Shown: in pieces, positions 16,835 through 26,284 of the stretch | Numbering within the stretch: position 1 is the first letter of the stretch | Layout of the letters: each line of letters opens with the position of its first letter | DNA from: Chromatiaceae bacterium | Lineage (GTDB): Bacteria; Pseudomonadota; Gammaproteobacteria; Chromatiales; Chromatiaceae | Length of the DNA stretch: 64,000 nucleotides | Assembly (NCBI GenBank): GCA_024235255.1 | Contig: JACKMT010000003.1 | Location: 496,001-560,000 of the forward strand | Direction: 5' to 3' | Notes under the pieces: generated by a model | Told to the model about the DNA's origin: nothing | What the model saw: the letters and a program-made list of their open reading frames with translations, nothing else | Databases searched by the model: none | Made by a program: the position numbers and the translations under genes

Positions 16835-18448
16835 TTGGGTCTAAAAATATCGCTGGCACAGTTGAACTTCCTGGTGGGTGATATAGCCGGAAACACACAG
16901 CGGATTATTGCCGCAGCCGAAGAGGCGCGGGATAGGCAGCAGGCGCATGCGGTGCTGTTTCCCGAACTGGCTCTGACCGGCTATCCGCCGGAAGATCTGT
17001 TGTTGCGTCAGGAGATGAATGACCGGGTTGAGCGGGCGCTGCGGCTGCTATGCGATGCAGTCACCGGCATCGACGTAATCCTTGGTTATCCGATTCGCAG
17101 GGATGGTGTGCTGTACAACGCGGCAGGGGTGATTCGCGATGGGCGTCTTATTGCCGAATATCACAAGGCGCTGTTGCCGAATTACAGTGTTTTCGATGAG
17201 AAGCGCTATTTTGAGCCCGGCGGGGAGCCCTGTGTGCTGGATATCCACGGTGTGCCGGTCGGCATTACCATCTGCGAGGATATCTGGTACAAAATGCCGG
17301 CCGCCCGTGCTGCCGAGCAGGGTGCGTCGGTGCTGCTCAATCTGAATGCATCACCCTTCCATCAGGGTAAGGCGCCGGAGCGGGAGAAGCTGTTACAGAA
17401 GAGGTCGGTCGAGTCGAATCTGGCTATTGTCTACCTCAATCTGATCGGGGGTCAGGATGAGTTGGTATTCGACGGCGGCTCCTTTGTTGTTGATCGAACC
17501 GGACAGATGACACAGCGCCTTCCCTATTTCGAGGAGGCGCTCGGTCTGGTTGAGTTTGACATCCTGGAGGGAGTCCCTACTCCGGTCTCAGCTGCCATCT
17601 CTGCCCACCCGGCAGATGTAGCGGGAACATACAATGCGCTGGTGCTTGGGGTTCGCGACTACGTGCTCAAGAACGGGTTCAAGGGTGCTGTATTGGGACT
17701 CTCCGGCGGCATTGACTCGGCGTTGACATTGGCGATAGCGGTTGATGCGCTGGGTTCCAACCAGGTGGAGGTGGTCATGATGCCCTCCCGCTACACCGCA
17801 GATATGAGCAATCAGGATGCCCGCGAGGAGGCGGAATTACTGGGTGTGGTTTACCGGGTTATCCCGATAGAGCCCGCGTTTACCACCTTTCTCGATATGT
17901 TGCAGCAGGAGTTTGCCGGTACCAGCGTGGATGCAACCGAGGAGAACATCCAGGCGCGCTGCCGGGGAATTGTTCTGATGGCGATAAGCAACAAGAAGGG
18001 GAAGATTCTGTTGACGACTGGCAATAAGAGTGAGATGTCGGTTGGTTACGCAACCCTTTACGGGGATATGGCCGGGGGATTCGCACCGATCAAGGACGTC
18101 CCGAAAACATTGGTCTATCGCCTTGCCGAATACCGCAACCAGCGGGGGGAGGTGATTCCGCGCCGGGTGATTACACGGGCGCCCTCGGCCGAACTTGCCC
18201 CCGATCAGAAAGATTCCGACAGTCTGCCGCCATATGATGTACTGGACGATATACTCCGGCGTTATGTGGAGATCGATCAAGGGGTGGATGAAATTGTTGC
18301 AGCCGGTTTCGACCGGGATATGGTAAAACACGTGGTCAGGTTGGTCGATCGCAACGAATACAAGCGGAGACAGGCGCCCCCCGGCGTAAAAATCACCCAG
18401 CGCGCATTCGGTCGGGATAGGCGTTATCCTTTGACGAGCGGTTTTTAA
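16835..18448 (+). CDS. nadE: Glutamine-dependent NAD+ synthetase
   Basis: NadE amidates nicotinic acid adenine dinucleotide to NAD+. At 537 residues this is the two-domain form: an N-terminal nitrilase-like glutaminase (FPELALTGYPPEDLL with Glu, KALLPNYSVFDE with Lys, ICEDIWY with the nucleophile Cys) and a C-terminal synthetase with the PP-loop LSGGIDSALTLA. It can therefore use glutamine as nitrogen donor. The start is TTG at 16835, well placed behind AGGGAGA. It is followed 69 bp later by glnB, a link between glutamine use and nitrogen sensing seen in related genomes. Confidence 0.96.
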   Translation: MGLKISLAQLNFLVGDIAGNTQRIIAAAEEARDRQQAHAVLFPELALTGYPPEDLLLRQEMNDRVERALRLLCDAVTGIDVILGYPIRRDGVLYNAAGVIRDGRLIAEYHKALLPNYSVFDEKRYFEPGGEPCVLDIHGVPVGITICEDIWYKMPAARAAEQGASVLLNLNASPFHQGKAPEREKLLQKRSVESNLAIVYLNLIGGQDELVFDGGSFVVDRTGQMTQRLPYFEEALGLVEFDILEGVPTPVSAAISAHPADVAGTYNALVLGVRDYVLKNGFKGAVLGLSGGIDSALTLAIAVDALGSNQVEVVMMPSRYTADMSNQDAREEAELLGVVYRVIPIEPAFTTFLDMLQQEFAGTSVDATEENIQARCRGIVLMAISNKKGKILLTTGNKSEMSVGYATLYGDMAGGFAPIKDVPKTLVYRLAEYRNQRGEVIPRRVITRAPSAELAPDQKDSDSLPPYDVLDDILRRYVEIDQGVDEIVAAGFDRDMVKHVVRLVDRNEYKRRQAPPGVKITQRAFGRDRRYPLTSGF

Positions 18449-18517
18449 ACCCGGCATACTATGCCCGATAAGCATCGCAGAATTATCGGCTAAATAGAGA
18501 CTTAGGAGTAGATTCCA

Positions 18518-18856
18518 ATGAAGAAGGTTGACGCGATTATAAAGCCCTTCAAACTGGACGATGTCCGGGAGGCATTGTCCACGGTGGGTATTACCGGAAT
18601 GACAGTCAGTGAGGTTAAAGGTTTTGGGCGTCAGAAAGGGCACACGGAGCTTTACCGGGGCGCCGAGTACGTTGTCGATTTTCTGCCCAAAGTAAAAATT
18701 GAGGTGGTAATCAACGAAGGCCAGTTGGATGAGTGCATTGAAGCGATCACCAATTCAGCACGTACAGGTAAAATTGGAGATGGAAAGATCTTTGTTACCA
18801 GCGTGGAAAAAGTGGTGAGAATCCGTACCGGCGAAGAGGACGCGGCCGCGATCTAG
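18518..18856 (+). CDS. glnB: Nitrogen regulatory protein P-II
   Basis: P-II reads 2-oxoglutarate, ATP/ADP and, by uridylylation, glutamine, and controls NtrB and glutamine synthetase adenylylation. The 112-residue product has the T-loop GHTELYRGAEY with Tyr51 as the uridylylation site, and the B-loop TGKIGDGKIFV. A good ribosome binding site (TTAGGAG) precedes the ATG. The 69-bp gap from nadE contains an inverted repeat CCGATAA/TTATCGG at 18465-18489. GlnB and GlnK are hard to separate by sequence; position next to nadE favours GlnB. Confidence 0.94.
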   Translation: MKKVDAIIKPFKLDDVREALSTVGITGMTVSEVKGFGRQKGHTELYRGAEYVVDFLPKVKIEVVINEGQLDECIEAITNSARTGKIGDGKIFVTSVEKVVRIRTGEEDAAAI

Positions 18857-18915
18857 GAGTCGGTTGACCGGCCCTCCCTCTCCCCCTGCACTGCACAACC
18901 GGGGGAGTGGGGCAC

Positions 18916-19737
18916 TCAGTTTTCGTCCAGTTCCAGGAAATCCCAGATTTTTCTTCCATAGGAGTCTTCCACCTCAACTTCAGGTATATCCAGCGTTCCC
19001 TTTTGCAGGTTATCCGCCAAAACACGCTTTGCGTCTGCGGCAAGATTGTCCATACCCAGTTTCTCGTAGGCTACCGTCATAATCTCCAGCGCCTCCTTGA
19101 CGGACGGCGTGCGCTGATATTTTTCGACTACGGTGACACAGCGATTGGCTGCTGCCAGATAAGCGCCGCGTTTCATGTAGTAGCGGGCAACGTGGATTTC
19201 GTTCATTGCCAGGTTATTGCGGAGGTAGACCATGCGCAGGCGCGCATCGGCCGAATACTCACTGTCCGGAAAACGTCGTGCCAGCTCGGCAAAGTCGTTG
19301 AATGAGCTCAACGTGGTAACCGGGTCGCGTTGCGAAGTATCGGTGGGCACGAAGCGTTGTATGAACCCTAGATTGCGGTTGAAGTTGACCAATCCCTTGA
19401 GATAATAAGCGTAGTCGACATGGGGGTTGCGCGGATGAAGCTTAATGAAACGGTCCGCTGCGGCGATCGCCGATTCGGGTTTGTCATTCTTGTAGTAGGC
19501 GTAGGCAACATCGAGCTGGGACTGAATCGCGTATTGTCCGAATGGGTAGCGCGACTCAAGCCCCTCGTAGTACTCAATCGCTTTTTCGTAATTCCCATCC
19601 GCCATAGCGGATGACGCCTCTTTATAGAATTTCTGGGCGCTCCAGTCTTTGGTTTCATCCACCTGTTCGGGCAGCAGCGAGCAGGCTGAGAGCAGCAGTA
19701 GCGCAAGCGGTACACCGAGTGTCCGGAATCTTTTCAT
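18916..19737 (-). CDS. bamD: Outer membrane assembly lipoprotein BamD
   Basis: BamD is the essential lipoprotein of the BAM complex that inserts beta-barrel proteins into the outer membrane. The 273-residue precursor has a lipoprotein signal peptide with lipobox LLSAC (acylated Cys19), followed by about five TPR units (YEKAIEYYEGLESRYPFG, ESAIAADRFIKLHPRNP and others). The length fits the family. It is transcribed divergently from rluD, the gene order also seen in E. coli and Pseudomonas. A symmetrical AT-rich site lies in the shared promoter region. Confidence 0.95.
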   Translation of the reverse strand: MKRFRTLGVPLALLLLSACSLLPEQVDETKDWSAQKFYKEASSAMADGNYEKAIEYYEGLESRYPFGQYAIQSQLDVAYAYYKNDKPESAIAAADRFIKLHPRNPHVDYAYYLKGLVNFNRNLGFIQRFVPTDTSQRDPVTTLSSFNDFAELARRFPDSEYSADARLRMVYLRNNLAMNEIHVARYYMKRGAYLAAANRCVTVVEKYQRTPSVKEALEIMTVAYEKLGMDNLAADAKRVLADNLQKGTLDIPEVEVEDSYGRKIWDFLELDEN

Positions 19738-19762
19738 TTTGTCCGCGAATCTTGATTAAACG

Positions 19763-19778
19763 GGTATAAAATTATACC
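19763..19778. promoter_or_regulatory. Symmetric -10-like element between bamD and rluD
   Basis: GGTATAA and TTATACC form an inverted repeat around two central bases. Each strand reads a -10-like hexamer (TATAAA forward, TATAAT reverse) pointing to rluD and bamD respectively. No convincing -35 hexamer is visible on either side, so this is a candidate bidirectional promoter core, not a proven one. Confidence 0.4.
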
Positions 19779-19868
19779 TGAAGAGATGACAAAGGGGCTA
19801 ACGGTTGCAATCAAATGGAGGTTTTACAGTCGACATACAGCTCCCTCTGTCTGAAACGGCTGCACGAT

Positions 19869-20831
19869 ATGGTTGACAAAACTAAACATTATACTGCACT
19901 GGTTGGCGTGGAGTTGTCCGGAAGCAGGCTCGACCAGGCGCTTCCTGCGCTGTTTCCAGAGTTCTCGCGCACCCGGTTGCAAGGATGGATTCGGGAAGGG
20001 CGGGTAAGCAGGGATGGAGAGGAGGTGCGCCGGCCCAGGGAGAAGCTGTTCGGCGGTGAAGCAATCGTACTCGATGCGCAGCTGGACGATCAGGTGGAGA
20101 ACCAGCCTCAGGCGATTCCGTTGCGGATCTTGTTCCAGGATGAGGCGATTCTGGTAGTGGACAAACCTGCCGGCCTGGTGGTTCATCCGGCTGCTGGAAA
20201 TCGCGACGGTACGCTGCAAAATGCGTTGCTGCATCACGACCCGGAGCTGGCTAAGTTGCCCAGAGCGGGCATTGTGCACCGTCTGGATAAGGACACCTCC
20301 GGTCTGTTGGTGGTTGCGCGTACACCGGCAGCGCATAAATCTCTGGTGGCTCAGCTGCAGGCGCGCACTGTCAAACGGGAGTATCTCGCGGTTGTCAGTG
20401 GAATCCCAACAGCAGGTGGCCGCGTTAATCAACCGATTGGCCGGCACCCGGTCCATCGCACCCGGATGGCCGTTGTTCCGTTGGGCAAATCGGCGGCGAC
20501 CAACTACCGGGTGTTGGAACGGTTTCGGGCACACAGTCTACTCCGGGTAAATCTGGAGACCGGAAGAACGCATCAGATACGGGTGCATATGGCGCATATA
20601 CGTCATCCGTTGGTGGGGGATCCAACCTACGCCGGCAGACTAAAACTGCCCGCAGGAGTTACCCCGGAGCTTCAGGCCTTGCTGCGAGAATTTAACCGAC
20701 AGGCGCTGCATGCCAGACGCCTGGGTATCCTGCACCCTGTTTATGGTGAAGCGATGGAGTGGGCTTCCGAGCCACCGGCCGATATGCAGCAGCTGTTGCT
20801 GTTGCTGCGTAAGGATCTGACAAGTGAGTGA
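19869..20831 (+). CDS. rluD: 23S rRNA pseudouridine synthase RluD
   Basis: RluD makes pseudouridines 1911, 1915 and 1917 in helix 69 of 23S rRNA. The protein has an N-terminal S4 domain (GSRLDQALPALFPEFSRTRL) and the catalytic motif HRLDKDTSG, whose Asp is residue 140 from the chosen start. GRTHQIRVHMAHIRHPLVGD is the conserved C-terminal signature. The frame also allows ATG 19815; I prefer ATG 19869, which gives 320 residues and an N-terminus like E. coli RluD, though neither start has a good ribosome binding site. It overlaps pgeF by eight bases. Confidence 0.93.
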   Translation: MVDKTKHYTALVGVELSGSRLDQALPALFPEFSRTRLQGWIREGRVSRDGEEVRRPREKLFGGEAIVLDAQLDDQVENQPQAIPLRILFQDEAILVVDKPAGLVVHPAAGNRDGTLQNALLHHDPELAKLPRAGIVHRLDKDTSGLLVVARTPAAHKSLVAQLQARTVKREYLAVVSGIPTAGGRVNQPIGRHPVHRTRMAVVPLGKSAATNYRVLERFRAHSLLRVNLETGRTHQIRVHMAHIRHPLVGDPTYAGRLKLPAGVTPELQALLREFNRQALHARRLGILHPVYGEAMEWASEPPADMQQLLLLLRKDLTSE

Positions 20832-21555
20832 ACTGTTTTTTCCCGACTGGCCAGCGCCGGGCAACGTCAGATCGGTGATAACAACGCGCCAAGGCGGAGT
20901 TAGCCGGCCACCCTACGACAGCCTGAATCTCGGCGATCATGTCGGCGATGAGCAGACGCGGGTGGCGCGCAATCGAGCGCTGCTCAGGGAGCGTGCGGCG
21001 CTGCCGGCGGATCCCCATTGGCTGCAGCAGATTCACGGCTGCGAGGTTGCTCAGTGCGGTACAGATGCGGGCCCGGTCGAGGCGGATGCTTCGACGACTA
21101 CTATAGCGGGAAGGGTATGCGCTGTGCTCACCGCCGACTGTCTGCCGCTGCTGGTCTGCAATCGGAGCGGAACCCGTGTCGCAGCTGTTCACGCCGGTTG
21201 GCGCGGACTGCAATCAGGCGTGATCGAGGCAGCGTTGGGATGCTTTGCCGACCGTGACGAGCTGTTGGTCTGGTTGGGACCTGCAATCGGACCGACGGCC
21301 TTCGAGGTGGGGAGCGAAGTCAGGGATGCCTTTCTGTCAACCGATCTCAAGGCTGAGCAGGGCTTCAGGCCAAGCCGGCCCGGCCACTGGCTGGCGGATC
21401 TCTATTTTCTGGCGCGCCGGCGTCTGTCGCAACCGCAAGTCGTCTACATCGGCGGTGGCGATTACTGTACGCTGAGCGATTCCCGCCGGTTTTTCTCCTA
21501 CCGCCGCGATGGCGTCACCGGCCGCATGGCGTCACTGATCTGGTTAACGGAGTAG
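20824..21555 (+). CDS. pgeF: Multicopper-oxidase-fold protein YfiH/PgeF
   Basis: A 243-residue member of the YfiH (DUF152, LACC1) family. Members have been described as polyphenol oxidase-like and as purine nucleoside phosphorylases; E. coli PgeF removes L-Ser-containing errors from peptidoglycan precursors. Visible signatures are TTRQGGVSRPPYDSLNLG, CAVLTADCLPLL and HAGWRGLQSGVIEAAL, which hold the metal ligands. It starts with GTG inside the end of rluD, so it is coupled to it, as in many gammaproteobacteria. The exact substrate here is not known. Confidence 0.93.
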   Translation: MSELFFPDWPAPGNVRSVITTRQGGVSRPPYDSLNLGDHVGDEQTRVARNRALLRERAALPADPHWLQQIHGCEVAQCGTDAGPVEADASTTTIAGRVCAVLTADCLPLLVCNRSGTRVAAVHAGWRGLQSGVIEAALGCFADRDELLVWLGPAIGPTAFEVGSEVRDAFLSTDLKAEQGFRPSRPGHWLADLYFLARRRLSQPQVVYIGGGDYCTLSDSRRFFSYRRDGVTGRMASLIWLTE

Positions 21556-21769
21556 GCGTAAGCTGTTGCAGTGCTCAATTTGAGAACTAGATCGAGATTC
21601 AGGTCCTCGATCAAACCAAGGTGGAAAACAGGCTGAATTTCCCGGGATACTAGACGCTAACCTTTTAATGGAGTTGGCTGTTGCACGGTATATCCGATAA
21701 TCTAGTCATCGTCCTGTGCAATGTGAAAGCGATCGATACTCGACTCGCTGCTGGTTTAACGGACACAAT

Positions 21770-22201
21770 ATGACAACTTTAGTGAATAACGGAACGGAAA
21801 CGGATTCAGCTGCTGGAATTTTTTCTGTCAATAGTGAACTGGCCAGGTATTTCATCGCCAGCGGTATTGCTTTTCTGGTAGATGTCGGAACGCTTCACCT
21901 GTTTACCCAAATTGCCGGTTTACATTATCTTGTCTCCGCCGCCACGGGGTTTGTTCTCGGGCTTTGCACCATCTATGTGTTGAGTATCCGCTGGGTTTTT
22001 TCAAAACGCAGCGTGAAAAACAGCCACCATGAACTGCTGATCTTCTCTATGATCGGCATCGGCGGATTGGGAATCAATGAACTTGGTATCTACTTACTGA
22101 CCGACAAGTTGTTGTTCCATTATTTGGCTTCCAAAATTGTGGTTACGGTTTTTGTATTTGCATGGAACTTCGGCATAAGGAAATTGCTCCTGTTTCGGTG
22201 A
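21770..22201 (+). CDS. GtrA family membrane protein
   Basis: A 143-residue protein with four predicted membrane segments (from about residue 25: YFIASGIAFLVDVGTLHLF, a second near LVSAATGFVLGLCTIYVL, then two more), the GtrA/DPMS pattern. GtrA proteins help move or present polyprenyl-linked sugars at the membrane for surface glycosylation. The frame extends to ATG 21716, but the ATG at 21770 gives a more usual N-terminus. The stop is four bases before the next gene's ATG, so it is cotranscribed with the FAD oxidoreductase. The sugar and acceptor are unknown. Confidence 0.82.
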   Translation: MTTLVNNGTETDSAAGIFSVNSELARYFIASGIAFLVDVGTLHLFTQIAGLHYLVSAATGFVLGLCTIYVLSIRWVFSKRSVKNSHHELLIFSMIGIGGLGINELGIYLLTDKLLFHYLASKIVVTVFVFAWNFGIRKLLLFR

Positions 22202-22205
22202 ACTT

Positions 22206-23792
22206 ATGAATCAAAAAATCGCGGTCATTATCGGGGCGGGACCGGCCGGTTTGACTGCAGCTTATGAGCTTCTGCAGCGAACCGATGTTCGCCCGCTTGT
22301 GTTTGAGAAGACCTCCGAGATAGGGGGTATATCCAAGACGGTCAGGTATAAGGGCAATCGAATCGATATCGGTGGCCATCGTTTCTTTTCCAAATCGGAC
22401 CGGGTCATGAAGTGGTGGACCGAGATCATGCCGGTGGAGGCGCACGATCGGCATGAAGAGAGTGTTCAGATTCACTACCAGGGCAAGGAAAGGCGGGTGG
22501 ATTTGAGTGAAACTTCACTAGCTTCCGACGACACTGATCTGATCTTTCTGGTGCGCGATCGGCTCTCCCGAATTTTCTATCTGCGCCATTTCTTCGATTA
22601 TCCGCTTTCACTTGGATTTACTACGGTGAAGAATCTCGGAGTGACGCGCATGATCCGGATTGGATTGAGTTATATGCGCTCAATTATCTTTCCGATTAAA
22701 AATGAGCGGACCCTGGAGGAGTTTTTCATCAACCGTTTCGGACGAGAGCTCTATCTAACCTTTTTCAAGGACTATACCGAGAAGGTGTGGGGTGTCGCCT
22801 GCACCGAGATCGGGGCGGACTGGGGTGCGCAGCGGATCAAGGGACTCTCTATTACCAGCGCTATATGGCATGCGCTGAAAAGCTTGGCCGGCACCAGCGG
22901 GGATGTCTCCCAGAAAAATGTCGAAACGTCGTTGATCGAACGTTTCCTGTATCCCAAGTTTGGCCCCGGTCAGATGTGGGAAACGGTAGCAGAACGGGTT
23001 GTCAGCAGCGGTGGCGAGGTAAACCTGGGCTGGGAGGCCACGGGGATCGAGGTGGACCAGGATTGTGTCAAAGCGGTCATATTTACCCGCACCGAGGGAG
23101 GTGAAGAGCGGCGGGTGGTTGCCGACTATCTCTTTTCCACCATGCCGGTCAGAGAGCTGGTTTCAGCCATGGGTGGCGCCGTTCCCGAGACGGTCAGAGA
23201 GATCGCCAAAGGTTTGCAGTACCGGGACTTTATAACCGTCGGTATGCTGTTGAGAAAACTTCGCGTGGCGGATGAGGATAAATCAAACAACACCGGTCTG
23301 CTGCCGGATAACTGGATCTACATCCAGGAGCGGGACGTGCGGGTGGGCCGGGTGCAGATTTTCAACAACTGGAGTCCCTTCATGGTCAAGGATCCGGATA
23401 CCGCCTGGATCGGCCTTGAGTATTTCTGCAATGAGGGGGACGATCTCTGGAACATGGAAGACGGTGAGCTGGTCTCATTTGCCACCGAAGAGATGGAGCG
23501 TATCGGATTTATCAGCGCGGATGATCTGCTGGACTCCACGGTAATCAGAATGCCCAAAGCTTATCCGGGATACTTTGGCGAATCCTACCCCCGGTTTGAG
23601 CGTATCCGAGAGTACACCGACTCGTTGGAAAACCTCTTTCTGATCGGCAGGAACGGCATGCATCGCTACAATAACCAGGACCACTCGATGCTGACCGCGA
23701 TGGCGGCAGTGGACAATATCGCCAAACAGGTAACCACCAAAAGCAATATCTGGAACGTCAATACCGAAAGCGAATATCACGAATCTCGTTGA
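22206..23792 (+). CDS. FAD-dependent NAD(P)-binding oxidoreductase, amine-oxidase/UGM-like
   Basis: A 528-residue flavoprotein with N-terminal dinucleotide-binding motif IIGAGPAGLTAAYEL (from residue 8) and the segment DIGGHRFFSKSDRVMKWW, typical of the amine oxidase/protoporphyrinogen oxidase/UDP-galactopyranose mutase superfamily. The C-terminal FAD motif is NLFLIGRNGMHRYNNQDHSM. Relatives are often next to GtrA and glycosyltransferase genes, as here, suggesting a role in modifying a lipid-linked sugar or an envelope lipid. Substrate not recognised. Its 3' end overlaps the convergent TPR gene by 16 bp. Confidence 0.85.
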   Translation: MNQKIAVIIGAGPAGLTAAYELLQRTDVRPLVFEKTSEIGGISKTVRYKGNRIDIGGHRFFSKSDRVMKWWTEIMPVEAHDRHEESVQIHYQGKERRVDLSETSLASDDTDLIFLVRDRLSRIFYLRHFFDYPLSLGFTTVKNLGVTRMIRIGLSYMRSIIFPIKNERTLEEFFINRFGRELYLTFFKDYTEKVWGVACTEIGADWGAQRIKGLSITSAIWHALKSLAGTSGDVSQKNVETSLIERFLYPKFGPGQMWETVAERVVSSGGEVNLGWEATGIEVDQDCVKAVIFTRTEGGEERRVVADYLFSTMPVRELVSAMGGAVPETVREIAKGLQYRDFITVGMLLRKLRVADEDKSNNTGLLPDNWIYIQERDVRVGRVQIFNNWSPFMVKDPDTAWIGLEYFCNEGDDLWNMEDGELVSFATEEMERIGFISADDLLDSTVIRMPKAYPGYFGESYPRFERIREYTDSLENLFLIGRNGMHRYNNQDHSMLTAMAAVDNIAKQVTTKSNIWNVNTESEYHESR

Positions 23793-26041
23793 GCGCGGTC
23801 ATTAACGGATAGTTGCGGTTTGTCGAACAGCTGTTTACCCATTTGCAGCAGCCAGCTGAAAAACGAGGGCGTATCGTCTTCCTGCTGTTGCAAGGTCTCC
23901 ATCAACTTCTCTGCTTCCAACGCTATTTCGCCTTTGTCTGCCGGTGCCGTATTCAGCAGCATATTCAACAACAGAATCGACTCTTCGGTTTCACCCACTA
24001 TGTAGGCAGAGAAGGCGAGGTGGTAAATATCGCCGTCGGGAGTCGCTTTGGTGTAGGGATTTATCCCCACCTTGAGATGCGAATAGGCGGCTGAAAAATC
24101 CTCCTGATCGTAGTAGCAGGCGCCGATATGGGTATGCAGCACCTTCCGGAACGTCTCGTCCGAATAGCGTATCGCCGTATTGAAATGCTCGATGGCTTTG
24201 CCGCACTCGCCGGTGTTCTGATAGATGTATCCGAGCAGGAAGTAGCTGTTCGGGTTTTCCGGTTGATACCGGGTAAATCGTTCCGCCCAAGGGAGCGCAT
24301 CCTGGTAACGCTCTTTGTCTATCAGCATGCGGGTGATCGAGTGGTTGATGCGGTCGCTTTCGGGGAAGACGGTCAGCATCCTTTGCAACTCCGCGATGTG
24401 ATCATCCAGTGCGGTTCCCTCCTTGATTTCTAGCAAACTGAATGGGTCGACCAGTTTCAACTGGTACCTCTCCGCAACTGCCGGGCGTAAATGCTTGTTG
24501 ACGTAGATGACCTGATTGTCACCGGCGAACACCGGCACATACTCCTTCTTGTTGCCTAGCAGCTTTTCAAAATCCTTGTTGCCTAAAGACACCGAGAGGT
24601 ATTCCGGTTGATACTTTTCCACCGTATGCGCCAGGCCGTTTTCATTACGGTAGAAACTGAATAGGCTGTAGATGTCGAGGTCGTTGAACAGCGACATCTG
24701 CAGATCTGCGTAGATCCGGTAGTCCGGGAAGAGCTCCCACTGCAGGAATCCTGCGGTGGAGGGTGGGGCTAACAGCTTACCGCTGCCGCCGACATGCTGC
24801 AGAAATCGTGTTTCTCCGATCGGTGCGCTTTCGCGGTTAAACGGATAATCGGCATGATCGGGGAGCCGTTTTGCCATGCTGACGAAGGGCAGCACCATAA
24901 CCACCGCCAACAGCAGATGCAGCATGGAGAGGAATTTCCGCTCTCCATGAACCTCTTTCATGTTGCCGACAAACTGGGTAAGCAGCGGCAGTACCAGCAG
25001 CGCCCACTCCCATACAAAACGGGTTCCCCGGGACAACAGCAGATACCCACCCAACGCCATGATCGCGTGGCTGATGCGCAGCGAACCGTCCAATAGATTG
25101 CGCAGCAGGGCGAAAGTACAAATCAGAAATGCGATCGGAAATACGTTCTCTATAGTGAGGTTGTCTCCGGTCAGTGCGACCGTATAGAGTGCACGCGGGT
25201 CGAGTGGTCTCATCTCGCTGATGTACATACTGACAAATTTGGACACGCTGAAGGGCGCTTCCAACAGTTCCAATCCATGCGGTGTGGCGAGTAACGCCGG
25301 TGCGCAGGCCAACAGCCAGAGTGCCTCTTTCCAGCCGCGGTCGCCGTAGCGTTGATTGCCGGTCAGTTTCTGGTAAAGGATCTCTATAAAGTAGGCGCCG
25401 CCAATCAGTATTGGTACCGGGTATTCAATGCCATGCAGATTTGCCCAAGCTGCGGTAACCAGCGGCAGTGCCGGCGCCCAACGCGGCCTACGTTCCAGAA
25501 TATAGATAAAGAGCAGGATAAACAGGTGCGAGAAAAGATGCGGTCTCAGGTTAGCAGTTCTGCCTTCGATGAAGGTGAAGTAGGCGATGAACAGCAACAG
25601 GAAAAGAAAAACAGGAAACTTCAGATTTCTGTGTTCGATTATAAATCGGTATGCCAACAGCGTGGTCAGTGCGAATATCAGCGCGCGCAGGACCAGCAGC
25701 CCCTGGTAACCCCAATACTCATGAGTTTTGGCGAGCAGCGCCTGAAAACCCCAGTAGTAGTTTACAAACACCCGCTCCGGTTCTATGAAGGAGAAGAAGG
25801 AGTGGTTTGGTATGGCACCCTGTTGCCAGAAGTAGCGCCCGCCGTCGAGGTGATACCACATGTCGGAATCGGAAAGGGTAATGGGATAGCTCAACTGAAA
25901 CAGTAGGCCGGCGGCGATCAGAATTGCCGCATAGAGCCTCAGATAGAGCGGCAGGTGCTGCCATTTAACCGGCCGTGTGGCTAGCCACTCCCTGAATAGG
26001 TTCCCTGAGACAATCTGTTCCAAAAAATACTTTAAATTCAT
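23777..26041 (-). CDS. Multi-pass membrane protein with C-terminal TPR domain
   Basis: A 754-residue protein not matched to a named gene. The N-terminal ~380 residues contain many hydrophobic segments and a first periplasmic loop with SDSDMWYHLDGGRYFW; this acidic-His-GGR pattern occurs in GT-C-like or O-antigen-ligase-like membrane proteins. After a soluble region, residues ~540-750 form TPR-like helices (DALPWAERFTRYQPENPNSY, CGKAIEHFNTAIRYSDE). ATG 26041 is preferred over the more upstream TTG 26068 because AGGAAAG precedes it. It is convergent with the FAD gene and divergent from clpB. A role in glycan transfer is inference from topology and neighbours. Confidence 0.75.
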   Translation of the reverse strand: MNLKYFLEQIVSGNLFREWLATRPVKWQHLPLYLRLYAAILIAAGLLFQLSYPITLSDSDMWYHLDGGRYFWQQGAIPNHSFFSFIEPERVFVNYYWGFQALLAKTHEYWGYQGLLVLRALIFALTTLLAYRFIIEHRNLKFPVFLFLLLFIAYFTFIEGRTANLRPHLFSHLFILLFIYILERRPRWAPALPLVTAAWANLHGIEYPVPILIGGAYFIEILYQKLTGNQRYGDRGWKEALWLLACAPALLATPHGLELLEAPFSVSKFVSMYISEMRPLDPRALYTVALTGDNLTIENVFPIAFLICTFALLRNLLDGSLRISHAIMALGGYLLLSRGTRFVWEWALLVLPLLTQFVGNMKEVHGERKFLSMLHLLLAVVMVLPFVSMAKRLPDHADYPFNRESAPIGETRFLQHVGGSGKLLAPPSTAGFLQWELFPDYRIYADLQMSLFNDLDIYSLFSFYRNENGLAHTVEKYQPEYLSVSLGNKDFEKLLGNKKEYVPVFAGDNQVIYVNKHLRPAVAERYQLKLVDPFSLLEIKEGTALDDHIAELQRMLTVFPESDRINHSITRMLIDKERYQDALPWAERFTRYQPENPNSYFLLGYIYQNTGECGKAIEHFNTAIRYSDETFRKVLHTHIGACYYDQEDFSAAYSHLKVGINPYTKATPDGDIYHLAFSAYIVGETEESILLLNMLLNTAPADKGEIALEAEKLMETLQQQEDDTPSFFSWLLQMGKQLFDKPQLSVNDRAQRDS

Positions 26042-26223
26042 GCTGTGTGTCTTTCCTGACTTAGCCAAGGCGTGGTTTTGTTAAAGCAGTCGCTCCAGTG
26101 ACTTCCTGAGCCCGCAGATTGTCACCGCTTGGCCTGTATGCCACAAGATTCTATTTCTGGAAGAGTTAGCGGGAGCTAGGGTGTCAACTTTAATCGGTCA
26201 GCCTCCGGCAGGCACCGCTAATA

Positions 26224-26251
26224 CTTGAAATCAGCCCATTTTTCCCCATTT
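26224..26251 (+). promoter_or_regulatory. Sigma-32 heat-shock promoter of clpB
   Basis: CTTGAAA at 26224-26230, a 13-base spacer, and CCCCATTT at 26244-26251 match the RpoH consensus (CTTGAAA / CCCCATNT) at every defined base. It lies 33 bp before the clpB start, and CGGAG at 26273-26277 supplies the ribosome binding site. Confidence 0.9.
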
Positions 26252-26284
26252 CAGGGATAACCTTAATTAGTTCGGAGTATTGCC

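Noticed and set aside
18880..18907. CTCCCCC/GGGGGAG stem between glnB and bamD as a bidirectional terminator
   Set aside because: Loop of 14 bases and no T-run on either strand; too weak to call.
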